This document shows, one piece after another, positions 18,202-28,181 of a DNA stretch of 64,000 nt. The notes beneath the pieces were generated by a model that saw nothing but the letters and a program-made list of their open reading frames with translations, searched no databases and was not told where the DNA came from. Source of the DNA: JBKECO01 sp047974745 (GTDB taxonomy: Bacteria > Bacillota > Clostridia > Lachnospirales > Lachnospiraceae); the NCBI GenBank assembly GCA_047974745.1, contig JBKECO010000003.1, forward strand, positions 62,001 through 126,000, in the 5' to 3' direction. The position numbers and the translations under genes were made by a program. How positions within the stretch are numbered: position 1 is the stretch's first letter; each line of letters begins with the position of its first letter.

Positions 18202-19179
18202 ATGGATGAAGTATTGTCCCAAAATGAAATAGATAGTTTACTTGCAGCTTTAAACAGCGGTGAAGTTGATGTTGATGAAATGAAAGATGATCCTAAAAAG
18301 CAGATTAGGAACTATGATTTTGCGAGACCATCCAAATTTTCCAAAGAACATTTAAGAACTTTAGAAATTATATTTGAACATTATGGCAGACTGCTGTCAA
18401 CAAATCTTCCTGTCTATTTAAGGAAAAATATCCAAGTCGAGGTCATGAATTCTGAGGCTGTTACATATTCTGAGTTTGCAAATGCATTATCAAATCCAGT
18501 TCTGCTAGGAGTTGTGGATATGGACAAGCTAGAAGGAAGTATTATTGTTGAGATGGCTTCAAATCTTGGGATTACAATTGTTGACAGGCTCTTAGGTGGA
18601 ACAGGCTCACCCATTGATAAGCATCGGGATTTTTCTGAAATCGAACTAACAATCATTGAACGGATCTTTACGATCTGTGTGGAACTTTTACATGAGCCTT
18701 GGCAGAATGTAATCGATATCTATCCAAAACTCGAGCGCATTGAAACGAATTCTCAATTTGCGCAAATTATATCTCCAAGTGAAATGATTGCAATTATAAC
18801 AATGAATATAAAGATGGGTGAAGTGGAAACGCTGATGAATATATGTCTGCCTTTTCTGACTCTTGAACCGGTCATGGACAAGCTGAATACTAAATTCTGG
18901 TATTCAAGCATGAAACGCAGCGATAAAGTAGAATATAAGGAATTGCTGGAATCTCTGATTTCAAAGTCTCCAGTACAGATACGTGCTTCACTTGGAAAAA
19001 GCATTATCACAGTGAGAGATTTTTCCAGTCTTGCTGTTGGTGACATCATCAGACTGGATTCTAAAGTCGAACAGGAAATGAATATCTATGTTGGTGATTT
19101 AAAGAAATTTACAGCAATGCCTGGTGCATCCGGCAAGCAATATGCTGTCAGGATAACATCAGTAATCAGAGAGGAGTAA
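18202..19179 (+). CDS. fliM: Flagellar motor switch protein FliM
   Basis: FliM is the C-ring subunit that binds phospho-CheY. The N-terminal CheY-binding peptide is LSQNEIDSLLAAL (about 5-17). The middle CheC-like domain contains NLGITIVDRLLGGTGSPI, and the C-terminal SpoA domain ends the 325-residue protein. Length and layout are standard. fliY follows after six bases. The ribosome site GGGCGGTGA is imperfect but well placed. Confidence 0.97.
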   Translation: MDEVLSQNEIDSLLAALNSGEVDVDEMKDDPKKQIRNYDFARPSKFSKEHLRTLEIIFEHYGRLLSTNLPVYLRKNIQVEVMNSEAVTYSEFANALSNPVLLGVVDMDKLEGSIIVEMASNLGITIVDRLLGGTGSPIDKHRDFSEIELTIIERIFTICVELLHEPWQNVIDIYPKLERIETNSQFAQIISPSEMIAIITMNIKMGEVETLMNICLPFLTLEPVMDKLNTKFWYSSMKRSDKVEYKELLESLISKSPVQIRASLGKSIITVRDFSSLAVGDIIRLDSKVEQEMNIYVGDLKKFTAMPGASGKQYAVRITSVIREE

Positions 19180-19185
19180 GAGTTA

Positions 19186-20301
19186 ATGGATGGAGTTTTA
19201 TCGCAGGAAGAAATCAATGCGCTGTTAAATGATCCGGTGATGGGCGATTCAAATAGTGAACAGCTAAGCGAGCATGAAATGGACGCTATTGGTGAGATAT
19301 CAAATATCAGCATGGGCACAGCAGCCACAACACTGTTCTCGCTTGTAAATCGCAAAGTTGAGATTTCAACACCAGTCGTTTCCTATGCGAGGTGGGAGGA
19401 TATTGTTGCTCAATATGAACGCCCATGTGTCGTGATCAGGATTTCGTATACCACTGGTCTGGATGGCAATAATATTTTAGTATTACGAGATAATGATGTA
19501 AAAATTATTACAAATTTAATGATGGGCGGTGATGGAACTGACCTGGCAGAGGAGATCGACGAGCTGCATCTAAGTGCGATTGGTGAGGCAATGAACCAGA
19601 TGATGGGTTCGTCAGCGACTTCCTTGTCATCCATGCTCAAGATGGTGATCGATATCAGTCCGCCACAGGCAAATTTGGTGGACCTTTCATCTGAAATCGA
19701 TTCAGAGGGACTAGATGAATTCTTAAACCATGAATTCGTTAAAATTTCATTTCATATGGTGATCGATGATCTCGTAGACAGTGAGATCATGCAGCTTTAT
19801 CCAGTACCATTTGCAAAAAGTATGTGTTCGAGCATTACTAAGAATATGGAAATTGAAATCGAGGAACAAATGGGCCAATCAGAACAGCAGACAGCATCCA
19901 TACAAGGTCAACAGGCGCAGACAATGGGAAATCAGAATTCCATGAATTATGCACAGCCTCAGGGAATGCCAGCATTTAATTCGGCTTATCAGGCAGACCC
20001 TACAGTGTCGGTACAGTCAGCACAATTCCATGCTTTTTCCGCAGGGTCGATCAATAATGCACAGCCAGAAAACATCAGCCTGATCATGGATGTACCTCTA
20101 GAAGTCACAGTTGAACTGGGTCGGACACATAAATCGATTCAGGAAATTCTGGAGTTTTCACCAGGAACGATCATTGAACTGAACAAAATTGCCGGTGAGC
20201 CAATTGATGTATTAGTAAACGGCAAGTGTGTTGCAAAAGGTGAAGTTGTTGTGATAGAGGAAAATTTCGGAATCCGTATTACAGAGATAATAAATAATTA
20301 G
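19186..20301 (+). CDS. fliY: Motor switch/phosphatase protein FliY (FliN with CheC-like domain)
   Basis: FliY is the Gram-positive form of FliN that also dephosphorylates CheY. This 371-residue protein has three parts. The N-terminal peptide LSQEEINALLNDP resembles the FliM CheY-binding motif. A CheC-like domain (about 25-215) has the active-site patterns EMDAIGEISNISMG and AIGEAMNQMMGSS, each with the Glu and Asn of CheC phosphatases. The C-terminal SpoA/FliN domain (about 300-370) contains ELGRTHKSIQEILEFSPG. A Gln/Met/Ala-rich linker of about 75 residues joins the last two and is longer than I expect. Confidence 0.96.
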   Translation: MDGVLSQEEINALLNDPVMGDSNSEQLSEHEMDAIGEISNISMGTAATTLFSLVNRKVEISTPVVSYARWEDIVAQYERPCVVIRISYTTGLDGNNILVLRDNDVKIITNLMMGGDGTDLAEEIDELHLSAIGEAMNQMMGSSATSLSSMLKMVIDISPPQANLVDLSSEIDSEGLDEFLNHEFVKISFHMVIDDLVDSEIMQLYPVPFAKSMCSSITKNMEIEIEEQMGQSEQQTASIQGQQAQTMGNQNSMNYAQPQGMPAFNSAYQADPTVSVQSAQFHAFSAGSINNAQPENISLIMDVPLEVTVELGRTHKSIQEILEFSPGTIIELNKIAGEPIDVLVNGKCVAKGEVVVIEENFGIRITEIINN

Positions 20302-20320
20302 TTGGACAGAGGAGAAAATT

Positions 20321-20683
20321 ATGGCAAAAAATATTTTAGTTTGTGATGATGCTGCTTTCATGAGAATGATGATCAAGGATATTTTGACAAAAAACGGATA
20401 TAACGTAGCTGGTGAAGCAGAGAACGGATTAAAGGCGGTAGAAAAATATCAGGAGACAAAACCAGATCTTGTTCTCATGGATATCACTATGCCGGAAATG
20501 GATGGAATTGCTGCATTGAAAAAAATCAAGGAGAGCGATTCCTCAGCAAATGTTATTATGTGTTCTGCAATGGGACAGCAAGCAATGGTAATTGAAGCCA
20601 TTCAATCAGGCGCAAAGGACTTTATTGTAAAACCATTTCAGGCTGAAAGAGTGATCGAGGCCGTAAAAAAAGTAGTAGGGTAA
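20321..20683 (+). CDS. cheY: Chemotaxis response regulator CheY
   Basis: This is a single receiver domain of 120 residues. The acidic pair is at 9-10, the phosphorylation site is Asp54 in VLMDITMPEMDG, the switch residue is Ser82 in MCSAMG, and the conserved lysine is Lys104 in FIVKPF. No output domain is present. Phospho-CheY binds FliM and FliY and is removed by FliY and CheC. It sits between fliY and fliO as in B. subtilis. Confidence 0.97.
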   Translation: MAKNILVCDDAAFMRMMIKDILTKNGYNVAGEAENGLKAVEKYQETKPDLVLMDITMPEMDGIAALKKIKESDSSANVIMCSAMGQQAMVIEAIQSGAKDFIVKPFQAERVIEAVKKVVG

Positions 20684-20686
20684 CAT

Positions 20687-21064
20687 ATGAATATTCTTAT
20701 CAGTAGTTCGGGTCTAGCAAATATTGGTCAGTTCGTTGGTGTACTTTTCATGTTTGCCATTGTTCTGCTCTTGACATATCTCACAACAAGGTGGATCGCA
20801 AATTACCAAAAAGTTCATATTAAGACAGGCAACCTAAAGCTGATAGAGAGTATTCAGGTCGCAACAGGGAAGTACGTACAGATTTTAAAAGCTGGAGACG
20901 AGTATCTTGTGATCGGTGTGGGAAAAGAAGAAATTTCTCTTTTGTCGAAACTGCCAGAGGATCAGATCGAGCTGAATGAGCCAGTCACTGGACAAAAAAC
21001 AATTTCATCGGATCAGTTCAAAGAACTTCTTGATAAGATCAAGAATCAAAAACAAGAGAAGTAG
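20687..21064 (+). CDS. fliO: Flagellar export membrane protein FliO (FliZ)
   Basis: FliO helps assemble the FliP ring of the export gate. This 125-residue protein has one membrane helix (about 12-35, GQFVGVLFMFAIVLLLTYLT) and a small cytoplasmic domain. That domain includes LKLIESIQVATGKYVQILKA and YLVIGVGKEEISLL, the FliO family pattern. It lies directly before fliP. The ribosome site is weak, and the ATG follows the cheY stop by four bases, suggesting translational coupling. Confidence 0.93.
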   Translation: MNILISSSGLANIGQFVGVLFMFAIVLLLTYLTTRWIANYQKVHIKTGNLKLIESIQVATGKYVQILKAGDEYLVIGVGKEEISLLSKLPEDQIELNEPVTGQKTISSDQFKELLDKIKNQKQEK

Positions 21065-21075
21065 GCGAAGTTATA

Positions 21076-21852
21076 ATGACAATTCAAAAAAAACAACTGC
21101 TCAAAATATTTCTTTCCATAGCAGTGCTGCTTATTTTTATCATGATACTGCTTGTATCTGTAAATCCTGTACATGCAGCTGAAACAGACAGTTCCGGACT
21201 TTCAATCACATATAATAATGAGGAAGGCAATTTATCCGGTTCTTTAAGAATATTAGTGGTACTTACGATATTGTCGTTGGCACCAGCTATTCTCATAATG
21301 GTAACATCCTTCACTAGAATTATCATTGTACTGCATTTCGTTCGTTCTGCGATCGGTACACAGACGGCACCACCGAATCAGGTCTTAATTGGCCTTGCAC
21401 TGTTCCTTACATTTTTTATCATGCAGCCTGTCATTACCCAGATCAATGAAAATGCCATCAAACCCCTTGATGCAGGAACGATCACACAAGAACAGGCTCT
21501 TGAAATAGGTGGAGAACCTCTTCGGGAATTTATGTTTGAACAAACACAGACGAAAGATCTTGATCTATTTATTGAAATATCAGGTGACACCTATGAAACC
21601 TATACAGAGGTTCCTTTTTCAGTACTAGTACCAAGTTTTATAATCAGTGAATTGCGTACTGCCTTTATTATCGGATTTTTGATCTATATTCCATTTATCA
21701 TTATTGATATGGTGGTCGCCTCTGTGCTGATGTCAATGGGTATGATGATGCTCCCGCCCACAACAATCTCACTGCCGTTCAAAATATTGCTATTTATTCT
21801 TGCAGACGGGTGGAATTTAGTCATTGGCAGTCTTGTTAAAACATTCTACTAA
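21076..21852 (+). CDS. fliP: Flagellar export gate protein FliP
   Basis: FliP forms the core of the export gate with FliQ and FliR. The 258-residue protein has a cleavable signal peptide ending near VNPVHAAE (about residue 35). Membrane helices follow, with the family texts MVTSFTRIIIVLHFVRSAIG and TAPPNQVLIGLALFLTFF, then VPSFIISELRTAFIIGF and LMSMGMMMLPPTTISLPFK. Length is normal. fliQ follows after 12 bases. Confidence 0.98.
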   Translation: MTIQKKQLLKIFLSIAVLLIFIMILLVSVNPVHAAETDSSGLSITYNNEEGNLSGSLRILVVLTILSLAPAILIMVTSFTRIIIVLHFVRSAIGTQTAPPNQVLIGLALFLTFFIMQPVITQINENAIKPLDAGTITQEQALEIGGEPLREFMFEQTQTKDLDLFIEISGDTYETYTEVPFSVLVPSFIISELRTAFIIGFLIYIPFIIIDMVVASVLMSMGMMMLPPTTISLPFKILLFILADGWNLVIGSLVKTFY

Positions 21853-21864
21853 GGGAGGTCAAAT

Positions 21865-22137
21865 ATGATTACACAAGGTGATGTGGTAACGATTGCGAAA
21901 GAGGCAATTTATACGATTATTATAACGGCAGCTCCGTTACTGATCGTTTCTTTGATAGTAGGTCTGATCATAAGCATTTTTCAGACGGTCACTTCGATTC
22001 AGGAACAGACCTTGACCTTTGTTCCAAAGATCCTGGCTGTTTTTATCGGAATCCTGCTTTTTGGTTCATGGATTATTAATCAGATTTCTGACTATATGGT
22101 ACGCCTTTGGTCTGATTTCGGTGTTTATATAAGTTGA
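21865..22137 (+). CDS. fliQ: Flagellar export gate protein FliQ
   Basis: This 90-residue protein has two membrane helices, the normal FliQ layout. Conserved text includes APLLIVSLIVGLIISIFQ and TSIQEQTLTFVPKILAVF. FliQ wraps around the FliP-FliR core of the export gate. GGGAGGTC precedes the ATG, and fliR starts seven bases after the stop. Confidence 0.97.
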   Translation: MITQGDVVTIAKEAIYTIIITAAPLLIVSLIVGLIISIFQTVTSIQEQTLTFVPKILAVFIGILLFGSWIINQISDYMVRLWSDFGVYIS

Positions 22138-22144
22138 GAATACT

Positions 22145-22930
22145 ATGATAAATTTTGACTTTACACTCCAGTCAATAGAATATTTTTTACTGATCATGAT
22201 GCGTATTGCCAGTTTTCTGGCAGTTGCACCGTTATATAGCAGGTCATCTGTACCGATCAGAGTCAAGATTGGAATTTCTTTTTTTCTTTCAATCATTCTC
22301 TATCAGGTTCTTCCGGCTCAGGAAATAAACTACCATGGGTTGATCGGTTTTACAGGAATCGCTGTTAAAGAAGTTATAACAGGACTTTTGATCGGCTATG
22401 CTGCCACGATCTGTACCTCCATCATTGTGATGGCTGGACATATGATCGATATGAATATTGGACTCTCTATGGCAATGGAATACAATCCAGAACTCAAAGC
22501 TCAGGTAAGTGTTTCCACCCAATTCTATGATACAGTTATTTTGCTTTTGTTATTGGTCACAAATATGCATACCTACATCTTACGGGCGATCTCAGACTCT
22601 TTTTTGCTAATTCCTGTGAATGGGCAGACATTCAACTGGGACAGACTCTTGCTCTCGATGGTCACATATATGGGCAATTCCTTTGTAATTGCATTTCGAA
22701 TCGTACTTCCTGTATTTGCGTGTATCATGATTTTGAATGTGATTCTTGGAATCATGTCTAAGGTATCGCCACAAATGAATATGTTTTCAATAGGAATACA
22801 GTTAAAGCTTTTATTGGGACTCATTGTCATATTCGTGACAATAGGACTTGTTGTTCATGTGGCAGATTTTATATTTGAGGAAATGAAACGAATTATGGTA
22901 AATGTGATCCAGGGCTTGTATGCGGGGTAG
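22145..22930 (+). CDS. fliR: Flagellar export gate protein FliR
   Basis: This 261-residue hydrophobic protein has about six membrane helices. Conserved text includes MMRIASFLAVAPLYSRSSVP and later VILGIMSKVSPQMNMFSIG, typical of FliR and its virulence homologues. FliR completes the FliP5-FliQ4-FliR1 gate. The ribosome site is weak and the gap from fliQ is short, so coupling to fliQ translation is likely. flhB begins two bases after the stop. Confidence 0.97.
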   Translation: MINFDFTLQSIEYFLLIMMRIASFLAVAPLYSRSSVPIRVKIGISFFLSIILYQVLPAQEINYHGLIGFTGIAVKEVITGLLIGYAATICTSIIVMAGHMIDMNIGLSMAMEYNPELKAQVSVSTQFYDTVILLLLLVTNMHTYILRAISDSFLLIPVNGQTFNWDRLLLSMVTYMGNSFVIAFRIVLPVFACIMILNVILGIMSKVSPQMNMFSIGIQLKLLLGLIVIFVTIGLVVHVADFIFEEMKRIMVNVIQGLYAG

Positions 22931-22932
22931 TT

Positions 22933-24063
22933 ATGAATTCTAAGATGTTGATATATGAATATGACCTGCAGTTCTTTGCACAGGATGGTCCCGGAGGAGA
23001 AAAAACCGAACCGGCAACATCCAAAAAACTAGAAGATGCAAGAAAAGATGGTAAAGTCGTAAAAAGTAAAGAGCTGACCGCAGCATTTGACCTGGTTGTA
23101 CTTTTTCTGGTTTTGAAAATTTTTATACCATATTTATATACCGGATTCTTAGAGATCTTCGATTTTACCTATTCCAGAATACCGGAATTTTTAAATATTT
23201 ATACAAAGAATATAAGTGCACAAAGCTTTCAGGGACTTCTGTTCAAGCTGACTGAAGATGCAATGCTGATGCTTCTGCCAATTTTTGGAATTGGATTCCT
23301 GGTGACATTTGTTGTCAGTCTGATCCAGGTCGGTTGGCGAATAACTGGAAAACCACTGAAACCGGATCTTACAAAGTTCAATCCCATTAGTGGATTCAAA
23401 CGAATTTTGTCAAAGGATTCCATTTTTGAACTGCTGAAATCTTTTTTGAAAATTGGATTGATCGCATTTTTAGCATATCGAGCGATCGTTCAAAACGCAG
23501 ATGTCATTTTTGTATTGTATGATATACCGCTGATGCAGGCTATGATACTATGCGGTTCGATCATTTTAAATACAGGTCTGCAGATCGCACTTACTTACCT
23601 GATCATTGGTATCGCAGACTGGATCTACCAGAAGTACAAATTCACAAATGATATGAAAATGACAAAGCAGGAAGTAAAAGATGAAATGAAAAACACAGAG
23701 GGAAACCCTGAGATCAAAGGCCGGCAGAGACAAAGGATGAGAGAAGCATCCCAACGGCGTATGATGCAAGATGTGCCTAAGGCGGATGTCATTATTACGA
23801 ATCCAACCCATCTGGCTGTGGCAATCCGATACGACTCAGAAGTGGCAAAAGCACCCATCGTGGTTGCAAAAGGCGAGGACTCCTTAGCTCTTAAGATAAG
23901 AGAAGTGGCCAAGGAGGCAAAAGTAGAAATCGTGGAAAATAAGCCTCTTGCGAGAATGCTCTATACATCTGTTGATGTCGGCAAAGAAATTCCACAGGAT
24001 CTCTATCAGGCGGTAGCGGAAGTATTGGCTATGGTATACAATCTGAACAATAAATTCTCATGA
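22933..24063 (+). CDS. flhB: Flagellar export switch protein FlhB
   Basis: FlhB controls the change from rod/hook to filament substrates. This 376-residue protein has the clostridial N-terminus DLQFFAQDGPGGEKTEPATS, four membrane helices, a cytoplasmic linker and the autocleavage motif NPTH at 290-293. The normal NPTH means self-cleavage should occur. The start could also be an ATG four codons later, as the ribosome site for either is poor. The 3' end lies just before the strong ribosome site of flhA. Confidence 0.97.
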   Translation: MNSKMLIYEYDLQFFAQDGPGGEKTEPATSKKLEDARKDGKVVKSKELTAAFDLVVLFLVLKIFIPYLYTGFLEIFDFTYSRIPEFLNIYTKNISAQSFQGLLFKLTEDAMLMLLPIFGIGFLVTFVVSLIQVGWRITGKPLKPDLTKFNPISGFKRILSKDSIFELLKSFLKIGLIAFLAYRAIVQNADVIFVLYDIPLMQAMILCGSIILNTGLQIALTYLIIGIADWIYQKYKFTNDMKMTKQEVKDEMKNTEGNPEIKGRQRQRMREASQRRMMQDVPKADVIITNPTHLAVAIRYDSEVAKAPIVVAKGEDSLALKIREVAKEAKVEIVENKPLARMLYTSVDVGKEIPQDLYQAVAEVLAMVYNLNNKFS

Positions 24064-24083
24064 GAATAGGAAGGAGGAAACAT

Positions 24084-26117
24084 ATGAAAAAAGCAGATTT
24101 TAGTGTCGCTCTATTTTTACTATTAGGCGTTATCTTTTTCATTGTTCCGATCCCTTCCGTATTACTGGATCTCATGCTTGCAATCAATATCTCAATATCT
24201 TTGATCGTGTTATTTAATGCTCTTTTTGTAAAAGAAGTTCTGGAAATGTCCTTTTTCCCGACTTTGTTATTGTTCACAACGATTTTTCGTATTTCCCTCA
24301 ATGTTTCCTCCACTCGTCTTATTTTAAGAACCGGTAAGCCTGGAAATGTAGTTGAGACCTTTGGTACATTCGTAGGTGGTGGAGATCTGGTGATCGGGTT
24401 CATCATTTTTATCGTTTTGATCATCATTCAGTTCATGGTCATAAACAAAGGTTCTGAACGTGTTGCTGAAGTAACAGCCCGTTTTACACTGGATGCAATG
24501 CCAGGAAAGCAGATGGCGATCGATGCGGATCTGAATACAGGTGCGATCACAGAAAAACAGGCCAGAGAGCGACGAGAGAAGATCCAGACAGAATCCAGTT
24601 TCTTTGGATCCATGGATGGTGCTACCAAGTACGTTAAGGGAGATGCAGTCGCGGGTCTGATCATTACATTTATCAACCTGATCGGTGGAACTGCAATGGG
24701 AATGCTGCGGCAGGGACTCGACGCCGGAACAGCGATCCAGCAGTATGGTATTCTGACCATTGGTGACGGACTTGTAAGCCAGGTTCCCTCACTTCTAATT
24801 TCCCTTGCCACAGGTATCCTTGTTACGAAAGCATCCAAGGAAGCTGACTTTGGAACTGTGCTGATCAGACAGCTGTTCGGTATACCAAAGGTTCTTTATA
24901 TAGTTGGAGCAACACTGATCTTTTTAGGAATCACAACGCCTTTGCAATGGTATCTTTTCGTTGGAATTGGTATCGCATTTATCGTAGCTGGAAGATCAGT
25001 CGCTAAGAACATTGCAATTTCGAGTATAGAAGATGAGGTCTCAATGGATGAATCAGAAGCGGATGAAATACGAAGGCCGGAGAATGTTGTTTCACTCCTG
25101 CAAGTCGATCCCATAGAACTTGAATTTGGATATGGAATTATTCCTTTAGCAGATGTAAATCAAGGTGGTGATCTGCTGGATCGAGTTGTTATGATTCGAC
25201 GTCAGGTCGCACTTGAGCTTGGTTCAATCGTACCGATCATCAGACTTCGTGATAATATTCAGCTGAATCCGAACCAGTATCTTATTAAAATCAAAGGGGT
25301 AGAAGTTGCAGATGGGGAAATCATGTTTGATCACTACATGGCAATGAACCCTGGATACGTAGAGGAAGAGATTACAGGTATCCCAACATTTGAGCCGTCC
25401 TTTCACCTCCCAGCGCTTTGGATTACAGAAGGGCAGAGGGAGAAAGCAGAAAGTCTTGGCTATACCGTAGTTGATCCGCCATCCATTATTGCAACACACC
25501 TTACTGAAATTATTCGTGTCTATATCTCGGAACTCCTGACACGTCAGGATGTGCAAAAACTAATCGATAATCTCAGAGAGACAAATCCGGTCTTAGTCGA
25601 CGAACTTGTGCCTAAACTATTGGGACTGGGCGAGATACAAAAGGTACTTCAAAATATGCTTGCCGAGGGAATTTCTATCCGAGACCTGCTCACGATCTTT
25701 GAGACACTTGCGGATCACGCAGTATCGACCCGGGATACGGATGTACTGACTGAGTATGTCAGACAGTCATTGAAACGAACAATATCAAGCAAATACTTTG
25801 ATGCCAGTGAAGTAACAAGTGTGCTGACACTGGATCCAAAAACAGAGCAGGATATTATGTCATCCGTGAAACAGACAGAGCAGGGAGCATATCTGACGCT
25901 AGATCCGGAAAGAGTCAAATCGATCATCCATTCTGTAGAAGAAGAAATCATTAAGCTGGAGAATCTTGGAAAAAGTGTAATCATTATCACCTCACCAATT
26001 GTCCGCATGTATTTCAAGAAACTGACGCTGGATTATTTTAAAGATTTAATTATCATTTCGTATAATGAAGTAGAGCCCAATATCGAATTGCAATCAGTGG
26101 GGATGGTGACAGGTTAA
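24084..26117 (+). CDS. flhA: Flagellar export gate protein FlhA
   Basis: FlhA forms the nonameric export ring that receives chaperone-substrate complexes. I start at ATG 24084, six bases after AAGGAGG (24071-24077). An upstream in-frame ATG at 24060 would include the site and eight unusual residues. The 677-residue protein has eight membrane helices, the conserved loop ARFTLDAMPGKQMAIDADL near residue 145, and a large cytoplasmic domain. It overlaps flhF by one base. Confidence 0.98.
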   Translation: MKKADFSVALFLLLGVIFFIVPIPSVLLDLMLAINISISLIVLFNALFVKEVLEMSFFPTLLLFTTIFRISLNVSSTRLILRTGKPGNVVETFGTFVGGGDLVIGFIIFIVLIIIQFMVINKGSERVAEVTARFTLDAMPGKQMAIDADLNTGAITEKQARERREKIQTESSFFGSMDGATKYVKGDAVAGLIITFINLIGGTAMGMLRQGLDAGTAIQQYGILTIGDGLVSQVPSLLISLATGILVTKASKEADFGTVLIRQLFGIPKVLYIVGATLIFLGITTPLQWYLFVGIGIAFIVAGRSVAKNIAISSIEDEVSMDESEADEIRRPENVVSLLQVDPIELEFGYGIIPLADVNQGGDLLDRVVMIRRQVALELGSIVPIIRLRDNIQLNPNQYLIKIKGVEVADGEIMFDHYMAMNPGYVEEEITGIPTFEPSFHLPALWITEGQREKAESLGYTVVDPPSIIATHLTEIIRVYISELLTRQDVQKLIDNLRETNPVLVDELVPKLLGLGEIQKVLQNMLAEGISIRDLLTIFETLADHAVSTRDTDVLTEYVRQSLKRTISSKYFDASEVTSVLTLDPKTEQDIMSSVKQTEQGAYLTLDPERVKSIIHSVEEEIIKLENLGKSVIIITSPIVRMYFKKLTLDYFKDLIIISYNEVEPNIELQSVGMVTG

Positions 26118-27280
26118 TGACAATCAAAAAATACAATGGAAAAACAAAAGAAGATGCTTTAAGACAGGCAAAAGATGAATTAGGTGATGATGTTGTTGTT
26201 ATGAATACACGTGAAATAAAGCCCGGTGGGTTTTTCTGGTTCATTAAAAAGCCTTCCTTTGAAATAACGGCAGCAATCGAAATCATCGACCGTAAATCGA
26301 CTATTGAAAAACCACAGAGTAAGATCGAAGAGCGGTTGGATGATCTGCACCGCATTTTAAAGGATCAGTTCTTTCAGACTGAAAAAACACAGGAGAAGTC
26401 GCAGATAATAGATGACGGAGCTGAATTTGATCTCGATCATATACTGCAGCCAGAAAGCAATAAGGGTACAGTGCAGCAGTCTGGTGAGACCAAACTTTTT
26501 ATGAAGATGCTTTATGAGAAACTGACAGACAATGAAGTAAACGAAACCTATGTGAATCAGTTTCTGGACGAACTTGCTGTATCTGACTGGAACCAGAACA
26601 GCGTAGATAAAATACTTTCAAATGTGTATCAGAAAATGATTCTCAAATTCGGAAGATCCAATGCGATTCGATTAAATAAAGAAAATGGCAAGATCGTATT
26701 CTTTATTGGATCGACAGGAGTGGGAAAAACGACTACTATAGCAAAGATCGCATCAAATTATAAAGTTGAAAGTGGGTGTAAAATTGCTTTTCTCACTGCA
26801 GACACCTATCGAATTGCAGCTGCGGAACAGTTAAGGATCTATGCAAATATTCTGGATGCTCCAATGCACATAATTTATACAAAAGAGGATTTGGCGGATA
26901 CATTAAAAAAATTAACAGATTTCGATCTGATTCTGATTGATACAGCCGGTTTTTCCCATCACAGCCAGCAGCAAAAGGAAGATGTAAAAGCTTTGATCGA
27001 ATCCGTGCCTGATCAATATGCAAAAGAAGTTTTTCTAGTGTTGAGTGCAACGACAAAGTATATAGATTTAAAGGAAATCGTCGATGTATATAAAGAAATA
27101 GCAGAGTATAGTCTGATTTTTACAAAACTGGATGAAACGTCAGCTTATGGTAATCTTTTTAATATTCGCCTGTATTCAGAGAAAACAATCGCATATATTA
27201 CAAATGGGCAGAATGTTCCGAATGATATAGAGGAATTTGACTCTCAGAAAATAGTTAAGCGGTTGCTAGGAGGACGCTAA
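26117..27280 (+). CDS. flhF: Flagellar placement GTPase FlhF (SRP family)
   Basis: FlhF is an SRP-type GTPase that helps set flagellar position and number. The 387-residue protein has a basic N-terminal B domain (1-110), an N-like helical region, and a G domain. G1 is GSTGVGKTT (198-206), followed by ADTYRIAAAEQL, DTAGFSHH and TKLDET. Its ATG overlaps the flhA stop and has only a weak ribosome site, so it is probably coupled to flhA. flhG follows after three bases, as in most polar or peritrichous Firmicutes. Confidence 0.96.
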   Translation: MTIKKYNGKTKEDALRQAKDELGDDVVVMNTREIKPGGFFWFIKKPSFEITAAIEIIDRKSTIEKPQSKIEERLDDLHRILKDQFFQTEKTQEKSQIIDDGAEFDLDHILQPESNKGTVQQSGETKLFMKMLYEKLTDNEVNETYVNQFLDELAVSDWNQNSVDKILSNVYQKMILKFGRSNAIRLNKENGKIVFFIGSTGVGKTTTIAKIASNYKVESGCKIAFLTADTYRIAAAEQLRIYANILDAPMHIIYTKEDLADTLKKLTDFDLILIDTAGFSHHSQQQKEDVKALIESVPDQYAKEVFLVLSATTKYIDLKEIVDVYKEIAEYSLIFTKLDETSAYGNLFNIRLYSEKTIAYITNGQNVPNDIEEFDSQKIVKRLLGGR

Positions 27281-27283
27281 CCT

Positions 27284-28165
27284 ATGGACCAGGCAGAACA
27301 GTTACGTAATGTTATGAAAAAAAGTCAGGTAACCGAACAGGAAAATGCCAGAGTGATTACAATTACAAGCGGCAAAGGTGGAGTAGGGAAATCTAATATT
27401 GCTGTCAATATGGCAGCCCAGTTTCGTAAAATGGGAAAACGGGTCATTATTTTTGATGCGGATATCGGACTTGCAAATGTGGAAGTGCTGTTAGGTACTT
27501 CGCCGAAACTTCATTTGGGAGATTTGATCTTTTACAAACGAAAAATGAGTGAAATCATTACAGAAGGTCCAATGAATATTGGCTTCATATCTGGAGGATC
27601 CGGTGTATCCGGAATCAGCAATCTATCCAGAGAGCAAATTTCCTATCTAGTGACCAGTCTGTCAGAATTAAACTCTCTCACAGACATCATAATCATAGAC
27701 ACTGGAGCAGGAATGTCAGATTCTGTTATGGAGTTTTTAATATCAAGCCCTGAAATAATAGTGGTAGTTACACCAGACCCAACTTCAATGACAGACTCAT
27801 ACTCCTTGTTGAAATCACTATACAAGCATCCAGAGTTCGATAGAGACGGAACAAAGATTGAAATTATTACGAACCGTGTATCCTCGGAAGAGGAAGCTAA
27901 TCTGACATATAAAAAATTAAATGCAGTGGTGGCCAAATTTTTACAGGGCAGAATAGAATATATGGGAATGATACCTTTTGACGAAGAACTTATGAATGCA
28001 GTGAAAAATCAAAAAATTGTCTCAATGGAAAGGATCTCTGCAAAATCGTCAAGAGCGTTCGAATCATTAGCTTCAAAACTGGTCTATAATGATACCGGTA
28101 AAGTACAGAAAAGAAGAGGTATATCTCAGATTTTTTCAAATCTGATCTCAAGAAAACTAGTTTAG
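27284..28165 (+). CDS. flhG: MinD-like ATPase FlhG (YlxH)
   Basis: FlhG is a MinD-type ATPase that acts with FlhF. The N-terminus MDQAEQLRNVMKK contains the DQAxxLR motif known to activate the FlhF GTPase. The deviant Walker A is SGKGGVGKSN (29-38), followed by DADIGLANVEVLLG and VVTPDPTSMTDSY. The C-terminal residues form a basic amphipathic helix (about 270-293) that probably serves membrane binding. It is 293 residues, normal for the family. AGGAGG lies upstream within the end of flhF. Confidence 0.96.
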   Translation: MDQAEQLRNVMKKSQVTEQENARVITITSGKGGVGKSNIAVNMAAQFRKMGKRVIIFDADIGLANVEVLLGTSPKLHLGDLIFYKRKMSEIITEGPMNIGFISGGSGVSGISNLSREQISYLVTSLSELNSLTDIIIIDTGAGMSDSVMEFLISSPEIIVVVTPDPTSMTDSYSLLKSLYKHPEFDRDGTKIEIITNRVSSEEEANLTYKKLNAVVAKFLQGRIEYMGMIPFDEELMNAVKNQKIVSMERISAKSSRAFESLASKLVYNDTGKVQKRRGISQIFSNLISRKLV

Positions 28166-28181
28166 TGAGGAAAAGGATTTC

